Shown here: piece after piece, positions 14,914 through 26,422 of the stretch
How positions within the stretch are numbered: the first letter of the stretch is position 1
Layout: the number at the start of each line of letters is the position of its first letter
Notes under the pieces: model-generated
What the model was told of the DNA's origin: nothing
The model's database searches: none
What the model saw: only the letters and a program-made list of their open reading frames with translations
Position numbers and translations under genes: made by a program
Assembly (NCBI RefSeq): GCF_014699075.1
Contig: NZ_JACXAB010000004.1
Coordinates: forward strand, 310,001-374,000
Source of the DNA: Microvirga sp.
GTDB taxonomy: Bacteria; Pseudomonadota; Alphaproteobacteria; Rhizobiales; Beijerinckiaceae
Length of the DNA stretch: 64,000 nt
Direction: 5' to 3'

Positions 14914-16725
14914 GTGACCGAATCATCTCCTCTTCACCTGCCCAAACCTTTCCTGGGCGTCGCCAATTCCGCCCTCGGGCGCACCTGGGTCGAGCGCTGC
15001 GATGCCGCCCAGAGCACGATTGCGCTTGCCATCGCCCAGACCCATGGCCTGCCCGATGTTCTCGCCCGTGTGCTCGCCGGCCGGGGTGTCGGCATTCATG
15101 ATACGGACGGTTTCCTCAATCCGCGCCTGCGGGACCTCATGCCGGACCCGCACAAGCTCACCGACATGGAGGCGGCCGCCTCGCGTCTCGCCGATGCAGT
15201 GACCCGCAATGAGACGGTGGCGATCTTCGGCGATTATGACGTCGACGGCGCCTGCAGCGCAGCGCTGCTGGCCGAATATCTGCGCGCCTGCGGGGTGGAA
15301 TACGCGATCCACATTCCCGACCGGATCACGGAGGGCTATGGCCCGAACGTGGACGCAATCCGGGCCTTGAAGGAGCAGGGTGCCGACATCCTAGTGACGG
15401 TCGATTGCGGCACGGCCAGCATCGAGCCCCTGGCCGAAGCCCGCCGACTGAGCCTTGATCCGCTTGTTCTCGACCACCACCAGGCCCCCGAGCAGTTGCC
15501 GGAGGCGCTCGCCATCGTAAACCCGAACCGGCAGGACGACCTGTCGGGCCTCGGCCACCTCTGCGCCGCGGGCGTAGTCTTTCTCACCCTCGTCGCCCTC
15601 AACCGCACGCTGCGCTCGCGTGGGTTCTTCAATGGCCGCCCCGAGCCCGACCTGATGGGCAGCCTCGACCTCGTGGCCCTCGCCACGGTGGCGGACGTGG
15701 TGCCGCTGCTGGGCCTGAACCGCGCCTTCGTGCGCCAGGGACTCGCTATCATGAGAAGCCGCCGCCGGGTGGGCCTGGCGGCGCTTTTCGATACGGCGGG
15801 TCTCACAGGAGCGCCGGAAAGCTGGCATCTCGGCTATCTTGTCGGACCACGCATCAATGCCGGCGGGCGGATCGGTGATGCCGCTTTGGGCTCAAGGCTC
15901 CTCCTGACCGAAGACCCGGTCCAGGCCGGCAGGCTGGCTGCGGAGTTGGACCGGCTCAACCGGGACCGGCAGGCCATCGAGGTGGTGGCCGTCGCCGAGG
16001 CTGAGGCTCAAGCCATGATGGCCCTGGAACGCATGCCGGACTTGCCGGTTCTCGTGACCGCCTCTGCCGAGTGGCATCCCGGCGTCGTCGGTCTGATCTC
16101 CGCCCGCACCAAGGAGCGATTCCGCCGCCCAGCCTTTGCCTTCACCCTGAATCAGGACGGGACGGCGACCGGCTCCGGCCGCTCCGTCCCCGGTGTCGAT
16201 CTGGGCTACGCCGTGCGGGCAGCCGTGGATGTCGGGCTTGCCATCAAGGGCGGCGGACACACCATGGCGGCCGGCGTGACCATCCAGGCAATCGACCTCC
16301 AGCGCTTCCTCGATTTCGTCACCGAGAGGCTCTCCGAACCCGTGAGCGCCATGCGGCTGCGGGACAGTTTCGCCGTCGATGCGACCCTGACCGCCGGTGG
16401 CGCCCAGCCTGCCGTGGTGACGGCGCTCGAAAGGGCAGGTCCGTTCGGCCAAGGCCAGCCCGAGCCCATGTTCGTCTTCCCACAGCATCGGGTGATTGAG
16501 GCGCGCGAGGTCGGCAGCGGCGGGCATCTGCGCGTGAAGCTTCGCGGCGGCGACGGCAGCTTCATCGGCGGAATCGCCTTCCGCGCCGCAGGTCAGCCGC
16601 TGGGCAATGTCCTGTCACAGGCCATCGGCAACCCGCTTCATGTGGCGGGCACGCTCTCCATCGACCGATGGGGCGGAGGGGAAAAAGCCGAGCTTCGCAT
16701 CGCGGATGCCGCACGGCCCGAATAA
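14914..16725 (+). CDS. recJ: Single-stranded-DNA-specific 5'-3' exonuclease RecJ
   Basis: 603 residues. DHH-superfamily nuclease for recombination and mismatch or base-excision repair. Motif I is FGDYDVDGACSA (residues 105-116); VTVDCGT and LDHHQAPEQ are motifs II and III; KGGGHTMAAGVT marks the DHHA1 domain; and the C-terminal OB-fold region ends near DRWGGGEKAELRIADAA. The start is GTG 14914. It follows the GNAT gene by 80 bp. The full length matches the family. Confidence 0.97.
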   Translation: MTESSPLHLPKPFLGVANSALGRTWVERCDAAQSTIALAIAQTHGLPDVLARVLAGRGVGIHDTDGFLNPRLRDLMPDPHKLTDMEAAASRLADAVTRNETVAIFGDYDVDGACSAALLAEYLRACGVEYAIHIPDRITEGYGPNVDAIRALKEQGADILVTVDCGTASIEPLAEARRLSLDPLVLDHHQAPEQLPEALAIVNPNRQDDLSGLGHLCAAGVVFLTLVALNRTLRSRGFFNGRPEPDLMGSLDLVALATVADVVPLLGLNRAFVRQGLAIMRSRRRVGLAALFDTAGLTGAPESWHLGYLVGPRINAGGRIGDAALGSRLLLTEDPVQAGRLAAELDRLNRDRQAIEVVAVAEAEAQAMMALERMPDLPVLVTASAEWHPGVVGLISARTKERFRRPAFAFTLNQDGTATGSGRSVPGVDLGYAVRAAVDVGLAIKGGGHTMAAGVTIQAIDLQRFLDFVTERLSEPVSAMRLRDSFAVDATLTAGGAQPAVVTALERAGPFGQGQPEPMFVFPQHRVIEAREVGSGGHLRVKLRGGDGSFIGGIAFRAAGQPLGNVLSQAIGNPLHVAGTLSIDRWGGGEKAELRIADAARPE

Positions 16726-16803
16726 TTGAATTCGGGTGCTTGCGATGCATCACGAACCCATCTATAGGTTCGCCCACTTCGGCGGCATCACCCCGAATGA
16801 CCC

Positions 16804-16878
16804 GCGCCCTTCGTCTATCGGTTAGGACGCCAGCCTTTCACGCTGGAGAGAGGGGTTCGACTCCCCTAGGGCGCGCCA
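16804..16878 (+). tRNA. tRNA-Glu (TTC)
   Basis: 75 nt including an encoded CCA. Acceptor stem GCGCCCT/AGGGCGC, D-arm GTCTATCGGTTAGGAC, anticodon stem CCAGC/GCTGG with loop CTTTCAC (anticodon TTC), and T-arm GGGGTTCGACTCCCC. All arms pair correctly. It stands alone between recJ and the convergent coxE. Confidence 0.97.
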
Positions 16879-17007
16879 CACTATCTTCATCTCGAAAAAT
16901 CAATGTTCTAAATGAATTGAAGGCGTTCTTGCGCCTGAATTGTCATCAGGCGCAGCCCCCAGAAGGGTGGTTCTGCTGTCGCAGGTTCGAGGCTTGCTGC
17001 GCATGGC

Positions 17008-18224
17008 TCATGATGCCCGCAGCCACTGGCGCGGATTGCTTCGCTCGGTCGGCTCGCCAGACAAAGCACGGCACAGCTCCTGCATCGATGCGAGAGAGTG
17101 AATCGGGCGGAACTCGTCCACATGGGGCAGCATCGCCCGGATGCCGGTCGCACGGGCCTCGAACGCGTCGAAGCGCAGGAGCGGGTTCAGCCAGATCAGG
17201 CGGCGACACGAGCGCTTGAGCCGGTCCATCTCGAAGGTCAGTTCCCTGGTCACCTCCCGCTCAAGCCCGTCCGTGAACAGCAGCACAATCGCGCCCTGGC
17301 CGAGCACACGACGTGACCAATGGCGATTGAAGTCGTGGAGCGCATGGGCGATCCGGGTTCCGCCCTCCCAATCCTGCACGCGCTTCGACGCGCGGGCGAG
17401 CGCCTCGTCCGGGTCGCGGCTCGTCAGCTCACGGCTGATGTTGGTCAGGCGCGTGGCGAAGACGAAGGAGTGAACCTTTCGCCTCTTCTCCGCGATGGCA
17501 TGCAGGAAATGCAGGAAGAGCCGCGAGTACTCCGCCATGGAGCCTGAGATGTCCATGAGCGCCACCACCGGCGCATGGCGGACCGCAGGAGAGCGGTAGG
17601 CCAGATCAATGGCAGCCCCGCCGCCGCGCAGGGAGCGCCGGAATGTCTTTCGCGGATCGATCCGGCGGCCGCGTGGATCCGACAGGAAGCGGCGCGTGGT
17701 CACTTCGTCATCCGGCAGGGACATCTCGGCGATCAAGCGCTTGGTGACAGTGATCTCGGCCGCCGACATCTGGGCGAAATCCTTCGCCTTCAGAACCTCG
17801 CGGTCGGACACGGTGAGGCGTGCGAAGAACTCGGTCTTCTCAACCGGCTCCGGCTTCTCCTGCCGTGGTGTAGTCAAGGCCTCAGCCACGCGCAGGGCGC
17901 CGGCCTGGGGCTTCTTCTCCTCCTTGGCGCCCCCAGGAGCGATGGGTGACATTTGTGCAATGAGCTTCTCGATGAGCGCGCGCCGCCGCCAAAAGATTCG
18001 GAAAGCCTGATCGAACAGAATGCTGTGCTCGTGCCGCTTCACGAAGACGGCATGGAGCGTCCAGTAGAAGTCTTCGCGCATGCCGATCCGCGCCGCCTCG
18101 ACTGCCGCGATGGCATCCAGAACCGCTCCAGGCCCGACCGGCAGACCTGCGGCGCGCAGGGCACGGGCGAAATACGCTATGTTGTCCGCAAGACGACCCT
18201 CACCCTGGTCGGCGGTCTTCTTCG

Positions 18225-18228
<4 letters not shown>
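17008..18228 (-). CDS. coxE: VWA domain protein, CoxE-like
   Basis: 406 residues. The C-terminal half is a von Willebrand A domain with a complete MIDAS start, ALMDISGSMAEYS (DxSxS), then GGTRIAHAL and FTDGLEREVT. The N-terminal half is the helical CoxE region. In Oligotropha, CoxE works with the AAA+ ATPase CoxD to mature the Mo-Cu site of CO dehydrogenase; here it most likely assists the adjacent CoxL-like enzyme. The GTG at 18228 overlaps the coxD stop by 4 nt (GTGA), showing translational coupling. It is the last gene of the minus-strand cox operon. Confidence 0.9.
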
Positions 18229-19139
<911 letters not shown>

Positions 19140-19216
19140 GGGCTGTGCTTCTCCCTGAGGGCAAGATGCCCGAGCTCAGCCCGGGCATCAGGTCAACATC
19201 GTTCAGGTGTGGCCGT

Positions 19217-20023
19217 TCAGCCCCGCGAGGTGGCGGCCTGCACGGCGCGCCGTGCCATGACGCCGACGAGATGAGCACGATAGGCGGCATCGGCATGCAT
19301 GTCGCTGTTCATCTCGCTCTCCGCAACGGTGACGCCGTTGAGGGCTTCAGCCGCGAAGTTCCCATTCAGTGCCTGTTCCATATCGGCGGCTCGGAACACG
19401 CCGTTCGAGCCGGCCCCCGTCACAGCAACGCGGACACCGTCCGCATGCTTGGCTACGAACACGCCGACAAGGGCATAGCGCGAGGCCGGGTTGCGGAACT
19501 TGACGTAGGCGGCCTGCGATGGGGCCTTGAACGACACCTGCGTGATGATCTCGCCTTCCTCCAGAGCCGTGGTGAAGATGCCCTGGAAGAAGTCGTCCGC
19601 GGCGATCTTGCGCTGGTTGGTGATGATCGTCACGTTGAGCGCAAGACACGCGGCCGGATAATCCGCCGACGGGTCATTGTTGGCGATGGAACCGCCGATG
19701 GTGCCGCGATTGCGCACATGCGGATCCCCGATGAGCTCGGCCATCTCGGCCAAAGCCGGGATCGCCTCCTTCAACTCGGCCGAGTTCGCGACCTCCGCAT
19801 GTTTCATCATGGCCCCGATGGTGATCGTGTCGCCTGATCGCTCGATGCCGCGAAGCTCCGCGATCTGGCTGAGATCGATCAGGTTGGCCGGGCCCGCGAG
19901 CCGCAGCTTCATGGTCGGAAGCAGCGTGTGCCCGCCGGCGAGGAACTTGATGTCCTCGGCTGTGCCGGCGAGGCCGGCAGCCTCCTTGACGCTCGTGGGG
20001 CGGTGATATTCGAAAGCGTACAT
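19217..20023 (-). CDS. coxM: CO dehydrogenase / xanthine dehydrogenase family FAD-binding subunit (CoxM-like)
   Basis: 268 residues, the medium subunit of a molybdenum hydroxylase, which passes electrons from the 2Fe-2S centres to FAD. Both FAD motifs are present: LAGGHTLLP (about residues 30-38) and GTIGGSIANNDPSADYP (about 110-126). A CO-dehydrogenase flavoprotein C-terminal domain covers about residues 170-265. It starts 12 bp after the coxL stop (20036), with AGGGAGG as the ribosome site. The length is slightly under the usual 285. Confidence 0.94.
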   Translation of the reverse strand: MYAFEYHRPTSVKEAAGLAGTAEDIKFLAGGHTLLPTMKLRLAGPANLIDLSQIAELRGIERSGDTITIGAMMKHAEVANSAELKEAIPALAEMAELIGDPHVRNRGTIGGSIANNDPSADYPAACLALNVTIITNQRKIAADDFFQGIFTTALEEGEIITQVSFKAPSQAAYVKFRNPASRYALVGVFVAKHADGVRVAVTGAGSNGVFRAADMEQALNGNFAAEALNGVTVAESEMNSDMHADAAYRAHLVGVMARRAVQAATSRG

Positions 20024-20035
20024 TCCCGTCCTCCC

Positions 20036-22399
20036 TTATTCCGCCGCCATGGGCATGCGTGCTTTTTGAGCCGCCCGCCACACTGCCTGAGGTGTCGCCG
20101 GCATGGCGATGTCCTCGTGTCCCAGCGCATCGGTGATGGCGTTGATGACCGCCGGCGGAGCCGCGATGGCTCCCGCCTCGCCGCAGCCCTTGATTCCGAG
20201 CGGGTTCGAAGGGCAGGGGGTTACCGTCATGCCGACCTGGAAGGACGGCAGGTCGATGGCGCGCGGCATACAGTAATCGTTGAAGCTCGCCGTGATGAGC
20301 TGGCCACTTTCGTCATAGAAGGCACCCTCAAGGAGCGCCTGGCCGACACCCTGCGCGATGCCGCCATGGACCTGGCCTTCGACGATCATCGGGTTGATGA
20401 TCACCCCGAAATCGTCCACTGCCGTCCAGCGCTCGATCTTGGTTACGCCGGTATCGGGGTCGATCTCCACTTCGCAGATGTGCACGCCGGCCGGGAAGGT
20501 GAAGTTGGTGGGATCGTAGAACGCTCCCTCCTTCAGGCCGGGCTCCAGATCCTGGCCGGAGAACTTGTGGGCGATATAGGCCTGGAGGGCGATCTCGCCG
20601 AAGGCCATGGAACGGTCAGTGCCGGCGACGCCGAACTGGCCGTCCTTGAACTCGATGTCGCCCTCGGACGCTTCGAGCACGTGGGCCGCCACCTTCTTGC
20701 CCTTGGCGATTACCTTGTCGATCGCCTTGGCGATGGCCGACATGCCCACCGCGCCGGAGCGCGAGCCATACGTGCCCATGCCGAACTGCACCTTGTCGGT
20801 GTCGCCGTGGACGATGCTGACCTGATCTATGGAGATGCCGAGCCGGTCCGACACGAGTTGGGCGAAGGTGGTCTCGTGACCCTGGCCGTGGCTGTGCGAG
20901 CCGGTCAGCACCTCGACGGAGCCGGTCGGGTTGACGCGCACTTCGGCCGATTCCCAAAGACCGACGCCCGCACCGAGGGAGCCGACCGCCTGCGAGGGAG
21001 CGATGCCGCAGGCCTCGATATAGCTCGAGAAGCCGATGCCCCGCAGCTTGCCGCGGCGGGCGCTTTCCTGCTTGCGGCTATCGAAGTTCTTGTAGTCGGC
21101 AATCTCCAGCGCCTTGTCGAGGGAGGCGGCATAGTCGCCCGTGTCATAGGTCATGATGACCGGGGTCACATGCGGGAATTGCGTGATGTAGTTCTTGCGG
21201 CGGAACTCAGCCGGGTTCTGGCCCAGTTCCCGCGCCGTCTTCTCCACGAGACGCTCGACCACGAAGGTAGCCTCGGGCCGCCCCGCTCCGCGATAGGCGT
21301 CGACCGGTGCGGTGTTCGTGTAGACCCCATCGACCTCGCAGTAGATCGCCGGGATGTCGTACTGGCCCGACAGGAGCGGGGCGTACAGATAGGTCGGCAC
21401 GGACGAGGAGAAGGTGGAGAGATAGGCGCCGAGATTAGCCGTGGTGTGAACCCTGAGGGCAATGATCTTACCGGTCTCGTCGGTGGCCATCTCAGCATGG
21501 GTGACGTGGTCGCGGCCATGGGCGTCGGACAGGAAGGCTTCCGAGCGATCCGAAGTCCACTTCACCGGGCGCTTGACCTTCTTCGCCGCCCAGACGCAGA
21601 CCGTCTCCTCCGCATAGATGAAGATCTTGGATCCGAATCCTCCGCCCACATCCGGCGCAATGACGCGCAGCTTGTGCTCAGGCGCCACGCCGATGAAGGC
21701 CGAAAGGACGAGCCGGGCCACGTGCGGGTTCTGGCTCGTGGTGTAGAGGGTGTAGTTGTCGGTTCCGAAGTCGTATTCGCCAACGGCCGCGCGGGGCTCG
21801 ATGGGGTTCGGCACCAGACGGTTGTTGACGAGATCGATCTTGGTGACGTGCTTGGCCCGTGCGAAGGCTGCCTCCGTCTCGTCCTTGTTGCCGAGGTGCC
21901 AGTTGAACACCGTGTTGTCGGGCGAGACGTCGTGCACTTGGACCTGTGCCTTTGTCGCCTGAGCCGTGTCGACCACGGCCGGGAGAACATCGTAATCGAC
22001 CACGATGGCTTCCGCCGCATCCTTCGCCTGGGCAAGCGTCTCGGCGATCACCACCGCCACGTGGTCGCCCACGTAGCGCACCTTGCCCTGGGCCAACGCT
22101 GGGTGCGGGCCGGCCTTCATAGGAGAACCATCCTTGGAATGGATCATCCAGCCGCAGATGAGGCCGCCGATCTTGTCGGCTGCGAGGTCGTCGCCTGTGA
22201 AGACCGCGATCACGCCCGGCATGATCATGGCCAGTCCCGTATCGATGGAACGGATCGCTGCGTGAGCGTGAGGCGAGCGGAGGAAATAGGCGTGGGCTTG
22301 GCCAGGTCTGTTGAAGTCGTCCACGTAGCGTCCCTGGCCGGTGACGAAACGCTGATCCTCTTTCCGGCGGACGGGTGCGCCGATCCCTGTTGCGGTCAT
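20036..22399 (-). CDS. coxL: Molybdopterin-binding large subunit, form II CoxL-like
   Basis: 787 residues, the catalytic subunit of a molybdenum hydroxylase. The active-site loop reads [10 protein letters not shown], diagnostic of form II CoxL, rather than the AYXCSFR of true form I CO dehydrogenases. The catalytic glutamate is in [13 protein letters not shown] near the C-terminus, and DVGGGFGSK and [11 protein letters not shown] line the cofactor. Form II enzymes have uncertain substrates: CO oxidation has been claimed at low rates, but other aldehydes or heterocycles are likely. The cofactor should be the cytosine dinucleotide form, consistent with the MobA-like gene at 26419. Confidence 0.95.
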   Translation of the reverse strand: MTATGIGAPVRRKEDQRFVTGQGRYVDDFNRPGQAHAYFLRSPHAHAAIRSIDTGLAMIMPGVIAVFTGDDLAADKIGGLICGWMIHSKDGSPMKAGPHPALAQGKVRYVGDHVAVVIAETLAQAKDAAEAIVVDYDVLPAVVDTAQATKAQVQVHDVSPDNTVFNWHLGNKDETEAAFARAKHVTKIDLVNNRLVPNPIEPRAAVGEYDFGTDNYTLYTTSQNPHVARLVLSAFIGVAPEHKLRVIAPDVGGGFGSKIFIYAEETVCVWAAKKVKRPVKWTSDRSEAFLSDAHGRDHVTHAEMATDETGKIIALRVHTTANLGAYLSTFSSSVPTYLYAPLLSGQYDIPAIYCEVDGVYTNTAPVDAYRGAGRPEATFVVERLVEKTARELGQNPAEFRRKNYITQFPHVTPVIMTYDTGDYAASLDKALEIADYKNFDSRKQESARRGKLRGIGFSSYIEACGIAPSQAVGSLGAGVGLWESAEVRVNPTGSVEVLTGSHSHGQGHETTFAQLVSDRLGISIDQVSIVHGDTDKVQFGMGTYGSRSGAVGMSAIAKAIDKVIAKGKKVAAHVLEASEGDIEFKDGQFGVAGTDRSMAFGEIALQAYIAHKFSGQDLEPGLKEGAFYDPTNFTFPAGVHICEVEIDPDTGVTKIERWTAVDDFGVIINPMIVEGQVHGGIAQGVGQALLEGAFYDESGQLITASFNDYCMPRAIDLPSFQVGMTVTPCPSNPLGIKGCGEAGAIAAPPAVINAITDALGHEDIAMPATPQAVWRAAQKARMPMAAE

Positions 22400-22541
22400 G
22401 AAATCCTCCCTGGTCTTCGTTCGCCCTCACCGGGAAGCGAAGCGGACATCGCGAAGAAGGCTTTGAAGTTAATGTTGCCTGCTTCGATGCTCGCCTGCAG
22501 CTTGTGCCTGTTCGGGCCGTGCCGTGGTCGAGCGTCTCGCC

Positions 22542-23036
<495 letters not shown>

Positions 23037-23212
23037 GCGTGGCTTCCTCCTCAAACGCCGGAAGTCAGGCCAACCTTCAGGTGGTCTCAGACACCGGCAG
23101 GTATTGTTGTTGGACGACCGCACGAATGCGATCCATCGAAGCCGAGTGTGGCCCGCCCCGGTGGAGCGGTCAAGCATTGGAATGGTTCAAAGGTCGGTGA
23201 CTGAAAATCCGG

Positions 23213-23674
23213 TCAGGCGGCGGTTTCGGCAGGCGAGAGGATCTTGGCGAAGTTCGCGAAGAACTCGTCGGCATATTTCTTGGCGACGCCGTTGATGAGG
23301 CGCCCGCCGAGCTGGGCGATCTTGCCGCCTATATTGGCCTCGACATCATAGATCAGCCTGGTGCCGCCCTCCATGTCTTCGAGCCGAACCTTCGCTCCGC
23401 CCTTGGCCCAGCCGGCAACGCCGCCCTGTCCCTCGCCGCTGATGGTGTAGCCGTTGGGCGGATCAAGATCGGTGAGGTTCACCCCACCCTTGAAGGTTGC
23501 CTTCACCGGTCCGACGGATACCTTTGCAACCGCCTGAAACTCGGTGTCACTGACCTTCTCCAGTTCCTGGCATCCAGGAATCGCTGCCTTCAGGACTTCC
23601 GGATTGTTGAGAGCCGCCCACACCGTCGCCCGGTCGGCCGGAAGTGCCACCTCGCCCTGCATCGTCATTGCCAT
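23213..23674 (-). CDS. coxG: CoxG-like SRPBCC protein
   Basis: 153 residues; the CO dehydrogenase subunit G family with an SRPBCC (START-like) fold. Visible: GEVALPADRATVWAALNNPE (residues 6-25), AAIPGCQ and GGRLINGVAKKYADEFFANF at the C-terminus. In carboxidotrophs CoxG helps recruit or tether the enzyme to the membrane, and a mycobacterial homologue has been implicated in delivering menaquinone; here the role is inferred. The ATG 23674 follows GGAGGAGAACGCAGC, so the start is well supported. First gene of the cox set proper. Confidence 0.9.
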   Translation of the reverse strand: MAMTMQGEVALPADRATVWAALNNPEVLKAAIPGCQELEKVSDTEFQAVAKVSVGPVKATFKGGVNLTDLDPPNGYTISGEGQGGVAGWAKGGAKVRLEDMEGGTRLIYDVEANIGGKIAQLGGRLINGVAKKYADEFFANFAKILSPAETAA

Positions 23675-23776
23675 GCTGCGTTCTCCTCCTGTCAACAGCC
23701 CGACAGCAGAGTAAGGGCAAATCAGGCGGCGCGTCACCTGCCAAGCATTGCTGCAATGCACGCTGACTCGCAGTGC

Positions 23777-24220
23777 TCAATTATCCGAGGATGTGACAGC
23801 CTGAGCTCGGGCAAGCGCATCGACGACAGCGTCGAAGGTGAGGAGAATAGAGGCGTGCCGGGCTTTCAGGTCTCGGGCCGGCTCCAGGAACGCCAAGTCG
23901 GCCCACTTGCCGGAGGGCGGATTGCCGCCAGCCTTCAGCATGCGATTCATGATCTCGCGGAGCGCCCGAAGCTCGTCGGCGGTCGAGCCGACCACATGCC
24001 GTCCCATGACAGACGAGGAGGCTTGACCCAGGGCACAGGCCTTCACGTCATGGGCGAAGGCGCTGACCACATCGCCGTCGAGTTTCAGATGAACCGTGAC
24101 CGTCGACCCGCATAGTTTCGAATGAGCCTTCGCGCTCGCATGCGCGTCCGGCATTGTTCCCTGAAGCGGAATGTCGGCCGCAAGCTCCAGGATGCGGCGG
24201 CTATAGATATCGTTCAGCAT
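23777..24220 (-). CDS. Iron-sulfur cluster assembly scaffold (NifU/IscU N-terminal-like) protein
   Basis: 147 residues resembling the IscU/NifU N-terminal fold: LNDIYSRRILELAADIP at the start, CGSTVTVHLKLDGD around Cys37, and CALGQASSSVMGRHVVG around Cys62. The third canonical cysteine (near 105 in IscU) is not evident; LEPARDLKARHASILL occupies that place. Similar proteins in alphaproteobacteria are annotated as iron-sulfur assembly scaffold proteins, often near folE or hisI, and may not build clusters. Here it precedes coxG by 102 bp on the same strand, so it may assist cluster insertion into CoxS. Confidence 0.75.
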   Translation of the reverse strand: MLNDIYSRRILELAADIPLQGTMPDAHASAKAHSKLCGSTVTVHLKLDGDVVSAFAHDVKACALGQASSSVMGRHVVGSTADELRALREIMNRMLKAGGNPPSGKWADLAFLEPARDLKARHASILLTFDAVVDALARAQAVTSSDN

Positions 24221-24384
24221 CCTGCGGGCGATCCATCCGACGAGGTGCTTGTCCCGGAGGAATCAGACGCCGCAACGCCGTGCCTGTCAATGCCACGGCA
24301 TGTAACCGGTCCCATGCCTGTTGCCGTTCGAGGGCTGGTGGTGGCAGTATCGATCGGCGAACTTCTCCTTTGCCGGGAAATTTC

Positions 24385-24708
24385 ATGCTTTCGACCGACA
24401 CGGATATCCTGAAGACGGCAGAATCCTGGAGGCGCGAGGGCAGGGGCGTCGCCATTGCGACGGTGGTCGAGACCTGGGGGTCGGCGCCCCGACCCGTGGG
24501 GAGCCATCTGGTGATCGACCAGGACACGAACTTCCTCGGCTCCGTATCCGGCGGATGCGTCGAAGGCGCGGTGATCACGGAGGCACTGGACGTGATCACT
24601 GACGGAAAGCCGCGCATGATCGAGTTCGGCGTGGCCGACGAAACCGCCTGGCAGGTCGGGCTCTCCTGCGGCGGGCGCATCAGGGTCTATGTCGAGCGGG
24701 TGGATTAG
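24385..24708 (+). CDS. XdhC/CoxI family protein, N-terminal-type domain
   Basis: 107 residues, only the XdhC_CoxI domain: AIATVVETWGSAPRPVGSHL (residues 22-41), GSVSGGCVEGAV and FGVADETAWQVGLSCGGRI carry the family pattern including the conserved Cys pair. XdhC proteins bind the molybdenum cofactor and promote its sulfuration and insertion. The protein is half-length and the Rossmann half is encoded by the next gene 5 bp downstream, a split arrangement. The ATG 24385 is preferred over an upstream frame extension that runs antisense to the scaffold gene. Confidence 0.88.
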   Translation: MLSTDTDILKTAESWRREGRGVAIATVVETWGSAPRPVGSHLVIDQDTNFLGSVSGGCVEGAVITEALDVITDGKPRMIEFGVADETAWQVGLSCGGRIRVYVERVD

Positions 24709-24713
24709 CCGGC

Positions 24714-25406
24714 ATGCGCCTGAGCCTTCTGTCCGATTTGAATGCAGAGAGGGCCGCCCGGCGCGCAGCCATTCTCGTAACGGACGTTGAATCGGGTGAG
24801 CAGCGTCTTGTTCGCGAGGCCGAGGTCGACGGAGACCTGCTGGCCGAGGAACTGCTGGATGCTTTGCGGCGAGGCAAGAGCGGACTTGTCGAGTGGGAGG
24901 GCCGCCAGTTCTTTCTCACCGTGCAGGCGCCGCCGGTCAGGTTAGTGGTCATCGGGGCCGTTCACATCAGCCAGGCGCTGGCGCCGATGGCCAAGGGTCT
25001 CGACCTCGATGTGACCATTATCGATCCGCGCACGGCATTCGCGACACCCGAGCGCTTCCCCGATGTGCCGGTGCTGGCAGAATGGCCCGATACGGTTTTG
25101 CCGGAGATCGGCATCGACCCTTATACAGCCATCGTGGCGCTCACCCACGATCCGAAGATCGACGATCCTGCTCTCACCGCCGCCCTGCGATCGGAGTGCT
25201 TCTACATCGGTGCGCTCGGCTCGCGCAAAACCCATGAACGTCGGGTTCAGCGCCTGACCGAGGCCGGATTTGCACAAGCGGATCTCTCTCGAATTCATGC
25301 GCCCATCGGCCTCGATATCGGGGCCGTCTCGCCTGCGGAAATAGCAGTCTCGATCCTGGCCGAGATCGTCGCCAGCTTGCGCAAGGGGCGGAGGCGCCTA
25401 GCGTGA
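24714..25406 (+). CDS. XdhC family protein, Rossmann-domain half
   Basis: 230 residues. The C-terminal half is the XdhC Rossmann domain: VRLVVIGAVHISQALAPMA (about 75-93), then IDPRTAFATPERFP, IVALTHDPKIDDPAL and FYIGALGSRKTHERR, and the terminal AEIAVSILAEIVA. Residues 1-70 resemble a second short XdhC_CoxI-like region without the cysteine pattern. It probably works with the upstream half-protein in handling molybdenum cofactor for the divergent cox enzyme. Its stop overlaps the next GTG start by 4 nt. Confidence 0.9.
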   Translation: MRLSLLSDLNAERAARRAAILVTDVESGEQRLVREAEVDGDLLAEELLDALRRGKSGLVEWEGRQFFLTVQAPPVRLVVIGAVHISQALAPMAKGLDLDVTIIDPRTAFATPERFPDVPVLAEWPDTVLPEIGIDPYTAIVALTHDPKIDDPALTAALRSECFYIGALGSRKTHERRVQRLTEAGFAQADLSRIHAPIGLDIGAVSPAEIAVSILAEIVASLRKGRRRLA

Positions 25407-26422
25407 AGTTCGGGCAGGTTCCAATCGACGAAGCAATCGGGGCTCTGGCGGCCCACAGCGTCCGGGCAGGCGACGTAGTGGTGAAGAAGGGAACCCTCGT
25501 CACGGCGGAAGTCGCAATGCACTTGAAGCAAGCCGGTGTCGAGACCCTCATCGCAGCCCGGTTCGAACCTGGCGATATTGCCGAAGACGAGGCAGCCCTC
25601 CAGTTGGCTCACGCCCTTGCGGGCAATAACGTGGCTGTCGAAGAGCCTTTTACCGGACGCTCCAATCTCCACGCCGAAACTGCGGGCGTTCTCCTCATTG
25701 ATGTGGATGCGATCCATGGCCTCAACGCCGTCAATGAGGCCATGACGGCTGCCACCCTGCCGGCCTACAAGCCTGTCGTCGCAGGCGAGATGGTTGGCAC
25801 CGTCAAGATCATTCCTTACGCCATCCCGGCGGGACTGCTGCAGAAGGGGATCGACAGGCTCGGCGAGGGTGCCCTGCGGGTTGCTCCCTACACCCGCCGC
25901 TCGGTTGGCGTCATCTCCACTGTACTTCCAGGTCTCAAGCCCAGCGTAATCGACAAAACCCTTGCCGTGCTCGCCAGACGGCTGGACCCGGCCCAGGCGC
26001 GGATCGTGCAGGATCGCCGTGTGCCCCATGAAGCCTCTACCCTGGCAGAGGAACTGGCTCTCCAGGCGAGCGCCGACACGGACCTCATCGTCATCTTCGG
26101 GGCCTCGGCCATCGCCGACAGGCGAGACGTCATTCCCTCGGCCATCGAGATGGCTGGCGGGCGGGTGGAGCATTTCGGCATGCCGGTCGATCCGGGAAAC
26201 CTGCTTCTTGTGGGCTCCATCGCCGGCAAACCCGTCATCGGCGCCCCTGGTTGCGCCCGATCGCCAAAGGAGAACGGATTCGACTGGATCCTGCACCGCC
26301 TTCTGGCGAACGTGCCCGTGACCCGGGCCGACATCATGTCGCTCGGGGTCGGGGGGCTTCTCATGGAGATCGTCTCCCGGCCGCAGCCCCGCCAGGGTGG
26401 CGAGAGCGAGGGTGAGGAATGA
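25403..26422 (+). CDS. Molybdopterin-binding (MoCF-biosynthesis domain) protein
   Basis: 339 residues from a GTG coupled to the XdhC stop. The C-terminal half is a MoaB/MogA-type MoCF domain: LIVIFGASAIADRRDVIPSA (about 233-252), MAGGRVEHFGMPVDPGN, and IGAPGCARSPKENGFDW, which correspond to the MPT-binding loops. The N-terminal half contains a MoeA-like stretch (EEPFTGRSNLHAETAGV) but no full MoeA architecture. It is likely to act in cofactor maturation or transfer for the CoxL-like enzyme. An ATGA overlap couples it to the next gene. Confidence 0.85.
   Translation: MKFGQVPIDEAIGALAAHSVRAGDVVVKKGTLVTAEVAMHLKQAGVETLIAARFEPGDIAEDEAALQLAHALAGNNVAVEEPFTGRSNLHAETAGVLLIDVDAIHGLNAVNEAMTAATLPAYKPVVAGEMVGTVKIIPYAIPAGLLQKGIDRLGEGALRVAPYTRRSVGVISTVLPGLKPSVIDKTLAVLARRLDPAQARIVQDRRVPHEASTLAEELALQASADTDLIVIFGASAIADRRDVIPSAIEMAGGRVEHFGMPVDPGNLLLVGSIAGKPVIGAPGCARSPKENGFDWILHRLLANVPVTRADIMSLGVGGLLMEIVSRPQPRQGGESEGEE

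Noticed and set aside
19165-19189. 8-bp hairpin between coxM and coxD as a terminator
   Set aside because: No T tract follows and the genes are functionally one set, so read-through is likelier; kept as a structure only.
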